A stretch of 64,000 nucleotides of DNA, from the NCBI RefSeq assembly GCF_000013005.1, contig NC_007722.1, positions 2,299,501-2,363,500 on the forward strand, in the 5' to 3' direction. This document shows positions 19,763 through 28,313 of the stretch, in pieces. Position 1 is the stretch's first letter, and each line of letters starts with the position of its first letter. A program made the position numbers and the translations under genes. This stretch comes from Erythrobacter litoralis HTCC2594. Its GTDB lineage: Bacteria; Pseudomonadota; Alphaproteobacteria; Sphingomonadales; Sphingomonadaceae. The notes beneath the pieces are model-generated. The model was not told the origin of the DNA. It ran no database searches and saw only the letters and a list, made by a program, of their open reading frames with translations.

Positions 19763-19792
19763 GGCGGCGCTGAATGATTATACAGCGCCGCC
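19763..19792 (+). other. Perfect hairpin ending at a start codon
   Basis: GGCGGCGCTG, a 10-base AT-rich loop, and CAGCGCCGCC: a perfect 10-bp stem whose last base touches the ATG at 19793. No U-tract follows. It could end putA transcription or occlude initiation of the next gene. Confidence 0.55.
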
Positions 19793-20317
19793 ATGGGCCG
19801 ATTCCTCAAGCTTTTCATCGCAATATTCGCTCTCGCCTGGTCGCACGCGGCGATGGCGGAGGTGAAGATGCACTTCCATTCCTTCAACGGGTCCGTGCTG
19901 TTCGGACGCTATCCGCATGCCTTCGTGGTGCTGGAGGGCAAGCTGTCCGACGGGACGGTGGTGAAAGAGAATTACGGTTTCTCGGCAGCGAAGACCACGC
20001 CGGCGATCCTCAACGGCCCGGTCGAACACGCCATCATCCATGAAGAGCCGGACATGATCCGCAAGACCAACCGGCATTTCACCCTTTCGCTGACCGACGC
20101 GCAGTACCGCAAGGTCCGGGCCGAGGTCGACAAATGGCGCAACGCGCCGGGCAAGTTCTACAGCCTGGAAACGCGCAATTGCATCCATTTCGTCGGCCGT
20201 ATGGCGCAGCTGGCTGGCCTCAAGGTCGAATACCCTCAGAAGATGTTGCGCCGCCCCAAGAAGTGGTTGAACCACGTGGCGAAGCTCAACCCGAGCCTGG
20301 GCGCCAAGCAGCTCTGA
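19793..20317 (+). CDS. Secreted hypothetical protein with conserved Cys/His
   Basis: A 174-residue protein with a clear signal peptide ([17 protein letters not shown], cleaved before EVK). The mature part has [29 protein letters not shown] and [10 protein letters not shown]. The Cys and several His residues recall a permuted NlpC/P60-type or similar papain-like fold, but I cannot confirm a family. There is no ribosome site: a perfect hairpin directly abuts the ATG. It is followed by dcd after 83 bp on the same strand. Confidence 0.7.
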   Translation: MGRFLKLFIAIFALAWSHAAMAEVKMHFHSFNGSVLFGRYPHAFVVLEGKLSDGTVVKENYGFSAAKTTPAILNGPVEHAIIHEEPDMIRKTNRHFTLSLTDAQYRKVRAEVDKWRNAPGKFYSLETRNCIHFVGRMAQLAGLKVEYPQKMLRRPKKWLNHVAKLNPSLGAKQL

Positions 20318-20400
20318 CACAAAGCGCCTCCTCTTCACAGGAGGGGGGTAACATCGGCTTGGCCCTTGCCCCGCCGCGCCAAGTCCGGAATCACTCGCGC

Positions 20401-20955
20401 ATGGCAATTCTCAGCGACAAGTGGATTCGCGAAGCGGCGCAGACGCGCGGCATGATCGAACCGTTCGAGGAAGCGCAGCGGCGCGACGGCTGCATTTCCT
20501 ACGGTCTCAGCTCGTTCGGCTACGACGCCCGCGTCGCACCCGAATTCAAGATCTTCACAAACGTCAACAGCGCGGTTGTGGATCCCAAGGATTTCGACGG
20601 CGACAGTCTGGTCGACCGTGAGACCGAAGTCTGCATCATCCCGCCCAACAGCTTCGCGCTGGCCCGCACGGTCGAATATTTCCGCATCCCGGAAGACGTG
20701 CTGGTCATCTGTCTCGGCAAGAGCACCTATGCCCGTTGCGGGATCATTGTGAACGTCACGCCGCTGGAGCCGGGTTGGGAAGGCCATGTGACGCTGGAGT
20801 TTTCCAATACCACGCCGCTCCCGGCCAAAATCTACGCCAATGAAGGCGCGTGCCAATTCCTGTTCCTGCAAGGCAACGAGCGACCCGAAGTCACCTATGC
20901 CGACCGCGCCGGCAAATATATGGGCCAGCGCGGCGTGACGCTGCCGCGTTTATGA
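20401..20955 (+). CDS. dcd: dCTP deaminase
   Basis: A 184-residue trimeric deaminase converting dCTP to dUTP for thymidylate synthesis. It carries [13 protein letters not shown] near the N terminus, the catalytic-loop segment [31 protein letters not shown], and the C-terminal [19 protein letters not shown]. Length is normal. It starts MAILSDKWI at 20401. An extended perfect inverted repeat lies directly after its stop. Confidence 0.95.
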   Translation: MAILSDKWIREAAQTRGMIEPFEEAQRRDGCISYGLSSFGYDARVAPEFKIFTNVNSAVVDPKDFDGDSLVDRETEVCIIPPNSFALARTVEYFRIPEDVLVICLGKSTYARCGIIVNVTPLEPGWEGHVTLEFSNTTPLPAKIYANEGACQFLFLQGNERPEVTYADRAGKYMGQRGVTLPRL

Positions 20956-20966
20956 GAATGATCCAT

Positions 20967-21047
20967 GCCACCCGCTCCCTCCACCCTTCCACCCGGATGA
21001 TAACTCCGGAGTACGATCCGGGTGGAAGGGTGGAGGGAGCGGGTGGC
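20967..21047. repeat. 32-bp perfect inverted repeat with G-tracts
   Basis: Arms 20967-20998 and 21016-21047 are exact reverse complements. The 17-base loop contains its own palindrome (ACTCCGGAGT). The right arm carries four GGG runs (21020, 21028, 21035, 21041) with loops of 5, 4 and 3, matching the G-quadruplex pattern; the left arm has the same on the minus strand. It separates dcd from the thioesterase gene. Confidence 0.9.
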
Positions 21048-21064
21048 GCGGCCTTGGGAAGAAC

Positions 21065-21865
21065 ATGACCACCTCAAAAGTGCCGTTCTGGCGCTGCGTC
21101 CCCAAAGAAGGCGCGGGGCGATTCCTGTTGCCCATCATGCCGGCCGCCACTGTAGGGCCGGAGGGCGCGCCGCATGTCATGGGCGGCGTCGCCCTCGCGG
21201 CCCTGATCGACGCGATGGAACTGGAGAGCGAATTGCCGCTGCAATACGCGCATGTGCAGTTCCTCAGCCCGACCCAGCACGTCGAAGAGTTGGAGATTTC
21301 CTGCGAGCAATGTGGTGGCGGCCGGGCGATTGCTCAGTATGCCGCGAGTGCTCACGTCAATGGCCGGCCCACGCATCGCGCGAGCGCGGCTCTCGGGGCA
21401 CGCGAGCCGAGCGAGCAGACGCTATTTGCCGAGATGCCGGACGTGCCTGCCCCCGATGAAAGCGAAGAGCGGGCCCATACCTATCCGGTCGCTCCGGGCG
21501 GCTTGCTCGACCAGATGGACTATCGCATCGCCGCCGAAGACAATGCGCGCGGCCTGCAGGCGATCTGGACCCGCAGCCGCGCCGGGTTCGCCGTCGATGC
21601 CGCGTGGCTGGCGATCATTTCCGACTTTTTCCTCGGCGCGCACCCCGGTGCGCGCGGGCCGGGGTCGTCGAGCCTCGATGCAATGCTGCGCTTCGTCCAG
21701 CCTTGCGAGCCCGGCTGGGTGCTGTCGGTCACCGACTTCGGCGCCTACTCGCGCGGTGTGGTGCACGGCTCGGCCCGGCATTTCAGCGAGGGCGGACGGT
21801 TGCTTGCTATTTCGAGCCAGAGCGGCGTGCTGCCGCGCACCCCGCAAGCTTCTTCCGAAGCCTGA
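21065..21865 (+). CDS. Acyl-CoA thioesterase, double hot-dog (TesB-like) family
   Basis: A 266-residue protein with two hot-dog halves. The first carries HVMGGVALAALIDAME and YAHVQFLSP; the second carries SSSLDAMLRFVQ and GVVHGSARHFSEGGRLLAISSQSG, matching the C-terminal half of TesB/TesE-type thioesterases. It should hydrolyse acyl-CoA to free acid and CoA. It begins 17 bp after the long inverted repeat. The convergent flavin reductase gene ends 10 bp past its stop. Confidence 0.85.
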   Translation: MTTSKVPFWRCVPKEGAGRFLLPIMPAATVGPEGAPHVMGGVALAALIDAMELESELPLQYAHVQFLSPTQHVEELEISCEQCGGGRAIAQYAASAHVNGRPTHRASAALGAREPSEQTLFAEMPDVPAPDESEERAHTYPVAPGGLLDQMDYRIAAEDNARGLQAIWTRSRAGFAVDAAWLAIISDFFLGAHPGARGPGSSSLDAMLRFVQPCEPGWVLSVTDFGAYSRGVVHGSARHFSEGGRLLAISSQSGVLPRTPQASSEA

Positions 21866-21875
21866 CTTCGGCGCT

Positions 21876-22547
21876 TTAGTCTTCCTCCCGCACCAGCCTG
21901 TCGTCGGTCACGCCGCGGGCCTTGAGCGCTGTGGCGAGGTCTTCTTCCATTGGCGGCGGGCCGCACAGATAGACAATACCGTTGAAATCGACGCCGACCT
22001 GTTCAAGAAATTCTCCGTCGATCTGGCCGTGGTGCAGGCCTTGGACATTCTCGTCGGTCAGCACGAGGTCGAGCTTGAGCCCCGGCATCTTTTCCAGCTC
22101 GTCGCGCAGGATGATGTCCTTCTCCTCGCTGTTGGAGAAGATCAGGCGATAGCCTTCGAGATCGCCGTGCTCCGCCTGCCGCGCGCGCAGGATCGCAATG
22201 AAAGGCGTGATCCCCGCCCCGCCAGCGATGATCGTGCCCGGCCCCCTGTCTTCGATCGCGCCCCACGGGTCTTCGATCATGACACCGTCACCCGGCTGCA
22301 TCTGCCCGATCTGCTCGGTCACGCCATCATGGGAGGGATAGGATTTGATGACGAATTGCAGGTGATCCGCAGCGGGCAGTGAAGCGAAGGTGAAAGGGTG
22401 TTGCTCGTCGCGCCAGCCGTCTCGGTCGAGCGCGAAGTCCGTCGCCTGCCCCGGGCGGAAATCGAATCCATCGGGTTTCGGGAAGGTAAGCTCGTTCACG
22501 TTGTGCGTAACGGACCGGATCGATTGCAGCGTGAGCAAGTGGGACAT
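21876..22547 (-). CDS. Ferredoxin/flavodoxin reductase-family flavoprotein
   Basis: A 223-residue FAD-binding oxidoreductase without an iron-sulfur domain. RPGQATDF and HPFTFAS form the flavin-binding barrel. AGGAGITPFIAIL is the NAD(P) binding loop and YLCGPPPMEE the C-terminal signature. The electron acceptor is unknown; such short reductases serve oxygenases or reduce flavodoxin. The ATG at 22547 (MSHLLTLQ) has AGGA upstream. It diverges from the acyl-CoA dehydrogenase gene. Confidence 0.85.
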   Translation of the reverse strand: MSHLLTLQSIRSVTHNVNELTFPKPDGFDFRPGQATDFALDRDGWRDEQHPFTFASLPAADHLQFVIKSYPSHDGVTEQIGQMQPGDGVMIEDPWGAIEDRGPGTIIAGGAGITPFIAILRARQAEHGDLEGYRLIFSNSEEKDIILRDELEKMPGLKLDLVLTDENVQGLHHGQIDGEFLEQVGVDFNGIVYLCGPPPMEEDLATALKARGVTDDRLVREED

Positions 22548-22708
22548 GCGGGCGTATTCCTGATTGCGGTTTGCGGGCCAGCGTTGGCCGCCGCCCTTCA
22601 CCCTTTTCAACGAGCCGCTTTCTACGGCGGTTCCCACTACCGCGCGCAGCCGGTCGACAAGTCTCGACCATCGGCGATAGGGTGAGGACACGCGAAACGA
22701 GGATGCCC

Positions 22709-23893
22709 ATGACCACACCCCTGTTCGACCAGTGGCGCGCGCGCTCGCCGCACTACGACGCTACCCACGAAGCGGTTTGCGACAGCGTCCGCGCCTTCGT
22801 CCGCCAAGAGATCATGCCGCATGTTGAGGAATGGGAGGCAGCCGGCGAATTGCCGCGCGAGCTGCATCGCAAGGCGGCCGAAGCGGGGATCATCGGTGTC
22901 GGCTATCCCGAGCATCTCGGCGGTAGCGGGACGTTGGAGGAAAAGGGCTGGGACCCGTTCCACTCGCTCGTCCAGTCGGAAGAGATGTGTCGCCCCGGCG
23001 CGGGCGGCATCCCCGCCTCGCTGCTGACCCACGGCATCGGACTGCCGCCGATCGTCGCTATGGGCAGCGACGAGTTGCAGCAGCGCATCGCGCCGCAAGT
23101 CCTGTCGGGAGAGAAGATCATCTGCCTCGGCATTACCGAGCCGGGCGGTGGATCGGATGTCGCACAATTGAAGACGAAGGCCGAGCGGCGCGGCGATCAT
23201 TACGTGGTCAATGGCGCAAAGACGCTGATAACTTCGGGCATGCGCGCCGACTTTATCACGCTAGCGGTGCGCACCGGCGGGGACGGGATGGGCGGGATCT
23301 CGCTGCTGCTGGTCGAGACCGATCGCCCGGGTGTCAGCCGCACGCCACTGCAGAAAATGGGCTGGCATTCCTCGGACACCGCGACAATCCATCTCGACGA
23401 TGTCGAAGTGCCTGCCGAAAACCTGATCGGGGAGGAAAACCACGGCTTCGGCGGGATCATGCGCAATTTCAACGGCGAGCGTCTGGGCATGGCGCAGCAG
23501 GCCGCCGCTTACGCCCGACTGTGCTACGAAGATGCGCTCGACTGGGCCCGCGAGCGTGAGACCTTCGGCCGCCCGCTGGTGACGCGCCAGGCGATCCGCC
23601 ACAAGCTCGCGCGGATGCTGCAGATGATCAACGCGACGCAGGCGATGATCGACCACGCGGCATGGACGGTGAAGGAAGACTGCGCCTTTCCCGGCGATTT
23701 CGCGCTGCTCAAGGTGCAGGCGACGCAGACCATGGAATATTGCGCGCGCGAGGCGTGCCAGATCATGGGCGGTGCGAGCTTCGTGCGCGGCAACCGTGTC
23801 GAGCGCATCTATCGCGAGGTTCGGGTAATGGCGATCGGCGGTGGTTCGGAAGAGATCATGTACGATCTCGCCAGCCGTCAATTCGGGTTCTGA
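22709..23893 (+). CDS. Acyl-CoA dehydrogenase
   Basis: A 394-residue FAD-dependent acyl-CoA dehydrogenase. CLGITEPGGGSDVA is the flavin/substrate loop and GMAQQAAAYARLCYEDALDWARER the helical domain. REVRVMAIGGGSEEIM is the C-terminal signature. It introduces a trans-2 double bond in a fatty or branched acyl-CoA and passes electrons to ETF. Two in-frame ATGs occur at 22703 and 22709; GAGG at 22699-22702 is well spaced only for the second. Chain-length preference is not readable. Confidence 0.92.
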   Translation: MTTPLFDQWRARSPHYDATHEAVCDSVRAFVRQEIMPHVEEWEAAGELPRELHRKAAEAGIIGVGYPEHLGGSGTLEEKGWDPFHSLVQSEEMCRPGAGGIPASLLTHGIGLPPIVAMGSDELQQRIAPQVLSGEKIICLGITEPGGGSDVAQLKTKAERRGDHYVVNGAKTLITSGMRADFITLAVRTGGDGMGGISLLLVETDRPGVSRTPLQKMGWHSSDTATIHLDDVEVPAENLIGEENHGFGGIMRNFNGERLGMAQQAAAYARLCYEDALDWARERETFGRPLVTRQAIRHKLARMLQMINATQAMIDHAAWTVKEDCAFPGDFALLKVQATQTMEYCAREACQIMGGASFVRGNRVERIYREVRVMAIGGGSEEIMYDLASRQFGF

Positions 23894-23971
23894 GGCGGGA
23901 ACCCCCGCTGTCATAGCGGCTTTGACTCTCCGGACGCGCGCGCCCATGCAGGGCCGCAAAGGAGAGACCCC

Positions 23972-25153
23972 ATGAGCAAAGAGTCCCGCGAATTCGACAT
24001 CATCGTCTATGGCGCCACCGGCTATACCGGTCGCCTCGTCGCCGAACATTTCGTACGCCAGTATGCGGGCCGCGACGATGCACCGAAGTGGGCCATGGCA
24101 GGGCGCAACAAGGCGAAGCTGGAGGATGTGCGCACACTGATCGGCGCGCCCGATGAGACGCCGCTGGTGGTCGCCGACGCCGACAGCCGCGAAGCATTGG
24201 AAGCCATGTGCAAGCGCACCAAGGTCGTGCTGACGACGGTCGGCCCGTACCAGCTTTACGGAGACGATCTGGTCGCCGCTTGCGTCGCCACCGGCACCGA
24301 CTATGCCGACCTGTGCGGTGAGCCGGGCTGGATGCGCGAACAGATCGACAAGCACCATGAAGCCGCCAAGACCAGCGGCGCGCGGATCTGCTTTTCGAGC
24401 GGGTTCGATTCGATCCCCTTCGACCTCGGCGTCTTCATGCTGCAAAAGGAAGCGAAGGAACGCTTCGGCAAGCCTGCCAGCCGGGTGAAGGGCCGCGTGC
24501 GCGGGATGCAGGGCACCTTCTCGGGCGGCACCGCCGCCAGCCTCACCGCGACGATGAAGTCGGTCGCCAAGAACCCCAAGCTGATCTCGATCCTGCAAAG
24601 CCCGTTCGGCCTCACGCCAGGCTTCGAAGGGCCGAACCAGCCGAGCGGCCTGCTGCCGGAATATGACGAAGACACCGGCAAATGGGCCGCGCCCTTCATC
24701 ATGGCGACGATCAACACCAAAAACGTGCACCGCACCAATTTCCTGCTCGGCCATCCTTATGGCGAGGACTTCAAATACGATGAGATGATGCTCACCAGCC
24801 CCGGCGATGCCGGCAAGGCTGCCGCCAATGCGGTCGCGGAAATGCTCAAGAACCCGTTCGGCGCGAAGCCGCCCAAACCCGGCGAGGGGCCGAGCGAGGA
24901 AGAGCGCGAAAACGGTTTCTACGATGTCCTCTTCATCGGCAAAACCGATAGCGGCGAAGAGATCCGCTACGGCGTCACGGGCAAGTACGATCCCGGCTAC
25001 GGCTCCACCAGCCGGATGCTGGCAGAAACCGGCATGGCGCTGCTCCACAAAGATACGCCCGGCGGGGTCGGCACGCCGGGCTCTTTCCTCGGCGAGAAAC
25101 TGGTTGAAAGGCTTGAGGAAAACGCGGAGATTGCCTTCGCGGTCGAGAGCTGA
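23972..25153 (+). CDS. Saccharopine dehydrogenase-like NAD(P)-binding protein (trans-acting enoyl reductase type)
   Basis: A 393-residue protein with an N-terminal Rossmann domain (VYGATGYTGRLVAEHF). It continues VVLTTVGPYQLYG and TDYADLCGEP, which typify the saccharopine-dehydrogenase-like/trans-acting enoyl reductase family rather than true lysine enzymes. Homologues act on lipid intermediates; the substrate here is unknown. A GGAGAG site precedes the ATG. It is followed by DoxX after 42 bp, probably in one transcript. Confidence 0.87.
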   Translation: MSKESREFDIIVYGATGYTGRLVAEHFVRQYAGRDDAPKWAMAGRNKAKLEDVRTLIGAPDETPLVVADADSREALEAMCKRTKVVLTTVGPYQLYGDDLVAACVATGTDYADLCGEPGWMREQIDKHHEAAKTSGARICFSSGFDSIPFDLGVFMLQKEAKERFGKPASRVKGRVRGMQGTFSGGTAASLTATMKSVAKNPKLISILQSPFGLTPGFEGPNQPSGLLPEYDEDTGKWAAPFIMATINTKNVHRTNFLLGHPYGEDFKYDEMMLTSPGDAGKAAANAVAEMLKNPFGAKPPKPGEGPSEEERENGFYDVLFIGKTDSGEEIRYGVTGKYDPGYGSTSRMLAETGMALLHKDTPGGVGTPGSFLGEKLVERLEENAEIAFAVES

Positions 25154-25195
25154 CCGCGCGCGCTACCGGCGCGCGTTATTTGGGGAGAGACCATA

Positions 25196-25663
25196 ATGGC
25201 CATGATCGCATCGATTGCAGGCCGCCTGATGCTGGCGCTGCTGTTCATCCTCGCGGGATTGAACAAGATCATGAATCCGGCAGACACTGCCGCCTATATC
25301 GAGGCGCAGACGGCACTTCCGCCGTCGCTGGCGTTGCCAACCGGGATTTTCGAACTGGTGGCCGGGCTGTTTCTTGCAGCAGGTTTCATGACGCGGCTGA
25401 GCGCCTTCGTGCTGGCGGTCTTCACCCTGTTGACGATCCCGCTGTTCCACGCGCAGGTCAGCGATCCGACGCAGATGACGATGGCCCTGAAGAACCTCGC
25501 CATCGCCGGCGGGCTATTGATAGTCGTGGCCTATGGCCAGGCACGCGGTTCGGTCGACAAATGGCGCGAGCGTGACCGGGCGCGGAAGGCCGAAATCAAG
25601 GCCGCCCACGCCGAAGGCCGTGCCAAGGGGGCGGAAACCGCCGCCACGGCACGACACGACTAG
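25196..25663 (+). CDS. DoxX-family membrane protein
   Basis: A 155-residue inner-membrane protein with four hydrophobic segments: GRLMLALLFILAGLNKI, the region around FELVAGLFLAAGFM, AFVLAVFTLLTIPLF, and NLAIAGGLLIVVAYG. A basic C-terminal tail (KWRERDRARKAEIKAAH) follows. The opening MLALLFILAGLNKIM is typical DoxX/DoxD. Family members are tied to redox processes but most are uncharacterised. It ends 21 bp before the stop of the convergent TonB receptor. Confidence 0.88.
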   Translation: MAMIASIAGRLMLALLFILAGLNKIMNPADTAAYIEAQTALPPSLALPTGIFELVAGLFLAAGFMTRLSAFVLAVFTLLTIPLFHAQVSDPTQMTMALKNLAIAGGLLIVVAYGQARGSVDKWRERDRARKAEIKAAHAEGRAKGAETAATARHD

Positions 25664-25684
25664 AACGCGACGGGGAGCGCGCGC

Positions 25685-27871
25685 TCAGAAGCTGAAGCGC
25701 ACGCTGCCCTTGATGTTGCGCCCTGCGAGCGGGACGAAGTCCTTGGTGAAGCTGGCGTGGCGGCGGCCGGTGACATCGAAGATGTTCTCGGCCTGAAGCA
25801 GCAGGGTCACGTTGTTGTCGCCGCGGATCGGTCGCCAAGCGATCGAAGCATTGACGAAGGTAAACCCATCGGTCGGCGTTTCGAACGCGCTCACGCTGTC
25901 CTGGTCGTCGAACCACTGGACTTCGCCGCGGATGTTGAACTGTTCCCAGTCCGCCTCGAGCGCGCCGAGCAGGCTTAGCGGCGGGGTGCGCGGGACGGAG
26001 CTGCCGTCGTCGAGGTCGGCATCGACATATTCGACATGAAGGTCGGTCGTCAGGCGGAACGGCCCGCTATCGATCAACGGGAATTCGATCTCGCCTTCGA
26101 AGCCGGTGTAAGTCGCGCCCTGCTGGAGATAGACGAAGACGGGAAGTTCGTCCTCCTCAAGACCGGTGTCCTGCAAGTAGATGAAGTCGTCGAACCAGTT
26201 GCGATAGGCGGCGAGGCTGATCGTCGCCGGACCGATGCGTCCCCGAAGGTAAGCCTCGACGCCCCAGGCGCTTTCGACCGAGAGGTCGGGGTCGCCGATT
26301 TCGAAGGCCTGCGTGGCAATGTGCGGCCCGTTGGAAAGCAGCTCTTCCGCACTCGGCGCACGTTCGGCACGGCTGACATTGACGCCGAAGCGCAAGCCGC
26401 TCTCGGTCTCGCGCGACAGGCTGAGCGCCCCGGAGAACGTGTCGAACTTCCGCTCGATTCCGACGGTGGTCGACTCGATATCGGTCGTTTCGTACCGCCC
26501 CGCAACCTCGAGCTGGACCCCGCCGAGATCGAATTCCTGCAAGGTGAAGACCGCGAACTGCGTCGTGGTGTTCTTCGGCACGTAGGCCTCGGCGCCGAAA
26601 GCAACGAAGTCGCGCAGGTAGAATTGCACGCCGGTGTTGCCGCCCCAGCCGTTGCGGCGGGTCTGGGCGAGCTCGGCGCGGGCTTCGAAGCCCTGCACGT
26701 CGAAAACCGTACCGACCTCGTCGCCTTCGAATTCGGTGTGGGTGTAATCGCTGAAGCCGGCGCGGGTGATCAGGGTGTCGAAGAAGCCGTCGCCGAGGTC
26801 GAGCTCGCCGCGAAGATCGGCGCGAAACTGCCGCAGGTCGATGCTGACGATCTCTTCGCCCCCTTCCCCGCCCTCGCCTTCTTCCTCTTCGCCTTCCTCC
26901 CCTTCGCCGTGATGATGGCCGCCCTCGGGGTTGCCGGGCACGCCGTAACGGGTGTCGTACCAGCCGACGGCAAAGCCGAGATTGCTATCGCCCGAAAAAA
27001 AAGTCAGGCCGGCATTGGCAGTCCAGGTTTCGGTGGCCGAATTGGGGACGAAGCCGGTCTGGTTGGCGGCCTCGCGCATCTCGTCCGCTTCCTCGAATTC
27101 GCCTTCTTCCTCCTCCTCATCCGCATCGGCCAGCAGGTCCGCACGCAGGTCCGGCGCGATCTGGAAGCCGGCGATCTCGAGGTCGTTGGTGTTGCGATAG
27201 GAGCCATCGACGTGGAACACGAACATCGATCCGAGCGGAGCATCGAGGGACGCGCCGAATTCCCGCGTATCGAGCGCGGTGTCGCCGCGCACCAGGCCAT
27301 CGATGTGGATTTTCTCGTCCGGTATGCGCCGCGGAATGCGCTTGTCGATGACGTTCACCGCGCCGCCGATCGCCGAGCTGCCGTACAGCAGAACGGCGGG
27401 GCCGCGCAGGATATCGATGCGCTCGGCGGTCAGTACATCGATCGTCACGGCGTGGTCGACCGAGGTGTTGGAGACATCGATCGCGCCGAGCCCGTCGATC
27501 AGGACGCGCACGCGCTCGCCCTGGAGGCCGCGCAGCACTGGTCGGGAAGAACCGGGCGCGAAGCCGGTCGAGGAGACGCCGGGGATCTTGACCAAGGTGT
27601 CACCGAGCGTACCGTCGAGCGAGCGCTGCAGTTCGAACCCTTCCAGCACCGAGGTTCCGGCCAGCACATCGAGCTGGGTCAATCCGGCAGCCGTCACCAC
27701 GATCTCGGGCGGGAGATCGCGCGAACGGTTGTGAAAGTCGTCGTCTGCCTGCTGGCTTGCGCGCTGATCGTCGTCCGTCTCGTCTTGCGCCGCGAGCGGG
27801 GCGGCCGCGAAAGCGCTAGCCAGAGCGATGGCGGAAACGGCGGAACGCAGGGGGGAAGCGTTCGATGTCAT
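25685..27871 (-). CDS. TonB-dependent outer-membrane receptor, probably zinc (ZnuD-like)
   Basis: A 728-residue receptor. Signal peptide ends about residue 29 (PLAAQ). The plug domain follows (about 55-180: VLRGLQGERVRVLIDGLG, DILRGPAVLLYGSSAIGGAVNVID). The barrel ends in the aromatic terminus GSVRFSF. Two metal-binding-looking loops stand out: an acidic run at about 251-268 and HHHGEGEEGEEEE at about 319-331. His/acidic loops of this kind and the SRAERAPSAEELLSNGPH segment match ZnuD-type zinc receptors. Zinc as substrate is inferred. GAGG lies about 10 bp before the ATG. Confidence 0.87.
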   Translation of the reverse strand: MTSNASPLRSAVSAIALASAFAAAPLAAQDETDDDQRASQQADDDFHNRSRDLPPEIVVTAAGLTQLDVLAGTSVLEGFELQRSLDGTLGDTLVKIPGVSSTGFAPGSSRPVLRGLQGERVRVLIDGLGAIDVSNTSVDHAVTIDVLTAERIDILRGPAVLLYGSSAIGGAVNVIDKRIPRRIPDEKIHIDGLVRGDTALDTREFGASLDAPLGSMFVFHVDGSYRNTNDLEIAGFQIAPDLRADLLADADEEEEEGEFEEADEMREAANQTGFVPNSATETWTANAGLTFFSGDSNLGFAVGWYDTRYGVPGNPEGGHHHGEGEEGEEEEGEGGEGGEEIVSIDLRQFRADLRGELDLGDGFFDTLITRAGFSDYTHTEFEGDEVGTVFDVQGFEARAELAQTRRNGWGGNTGVQFYLRDFVAFGAEAYVPKNTTTQFAVFTLQEFDLGGVQLEVAGRYETTDIESTTVGIERKFDTFSGALSLSRETESGLRFGVNVSRAERAPSAEELLSNGPHIATQAFEIGDPDLSVESAWGVEAYLRGRIGPATISLAAYRNWFDDFIYLQDTGLEEDELPVFVYLQQGATYTGFEGEIEFPLIDSGPFRLTTDLHVEYVDADLDDGSSVPRTPPLSLLGALEADWEQFNIRGEVQWFDDQDSVSAFETPTDGFTFVNASIAWRPIRGDNNVTLLLQAENIFDVTGRRHASFTKDFVPLAGRNIKGSVRFSF

Positions 27872-27948
27872 CGTGTAAGGACCTCTTGGTTGCGATCACC
27901 GGGCCGTTAGCGCAGCGGAACTGGACCAGCGCGGAACCGGATGATACA

Positions 27949-27962
27949 GAATAACATTATTC
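27949..27962 (-). promoter_or_regulatory. AT-rich palindrome upstream of the TonB receptor (possible Zur/Fur-type site)
   Basis: GAATAA-CA-TTATTC, a 6-bp inverted repeat in otherwise GC-rich DNA, 78-91 bp upstream of the receptor start. AT-rich palindromes containing ATAACA occur in alphaproteobacterial Zur sites, and a zinc receptor is a natural target. The match is partial, and the assignment is inference. Confidence 0.35.
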
Positions 27963-28052
27963 GCCGCGCTCAAAGCATGTGCGCATGCGGATAGCAACCG
28001 GAAATCCGACGAAGGACTGTCGGTCCGGGATCAATGGCGATCATGAAGAAAA

Positions 28053-28127
28053 TGGAGCGGGCGAGGCGATTCGAACGCCCGACCCCAACCTTGGCAAGGT
28101 TGTGCTCTACCCCTGAGCTACGCCCGC
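28053..28127 (-). tRNA. tRNA-Gly(GCC)
   Basis: Minus strand: acceptor GCGGGCG pairs with CGCCCGC. The D arm is GCTCAGGGGTAGAGC. The anticodon stem CAACC/GGTTG encloses TTGCCAA with anticodon GCC, and the T loop is TTCGAATC. CCA is encoded at 28053-28055. Confidence 0.97.
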
Positions 28128-28313
28128 TCACTGGCGCTCACCGACATGCGTGATGTCGGTCGGGAGGCGCGCAGGTAGCAGCGCTCTTCACCCCCCGCAA
28201 GCGGAAAATGCGATTTCGCCCGGCCTTCGCATCGGCCCTTCAAAAATGGTCCTGAAAGCCCACATTGCACCTGCTACACCGCGCAGAGCGAATCCGGATG
28301 AAGGGGAAGTTTC

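Noticed and set aside
17678..19777. A 700-codon plus-strand frame inside putA
   Set aside because: It is a shifted frame of putA. The sequence is dominated by Arg, Gly and Ala, and both catalytic domains are in the other frame.
26036..27910. A 600-codon open frame on the plus strand opposite the TonB receptor
   Set aside because: It is antisense to a full receptor with signal peptide, plug and barrel motifs. Its composition is rich in Arg, Val and Ala typical of mirror frames in GC-rich DNA, with no recognisable motif.
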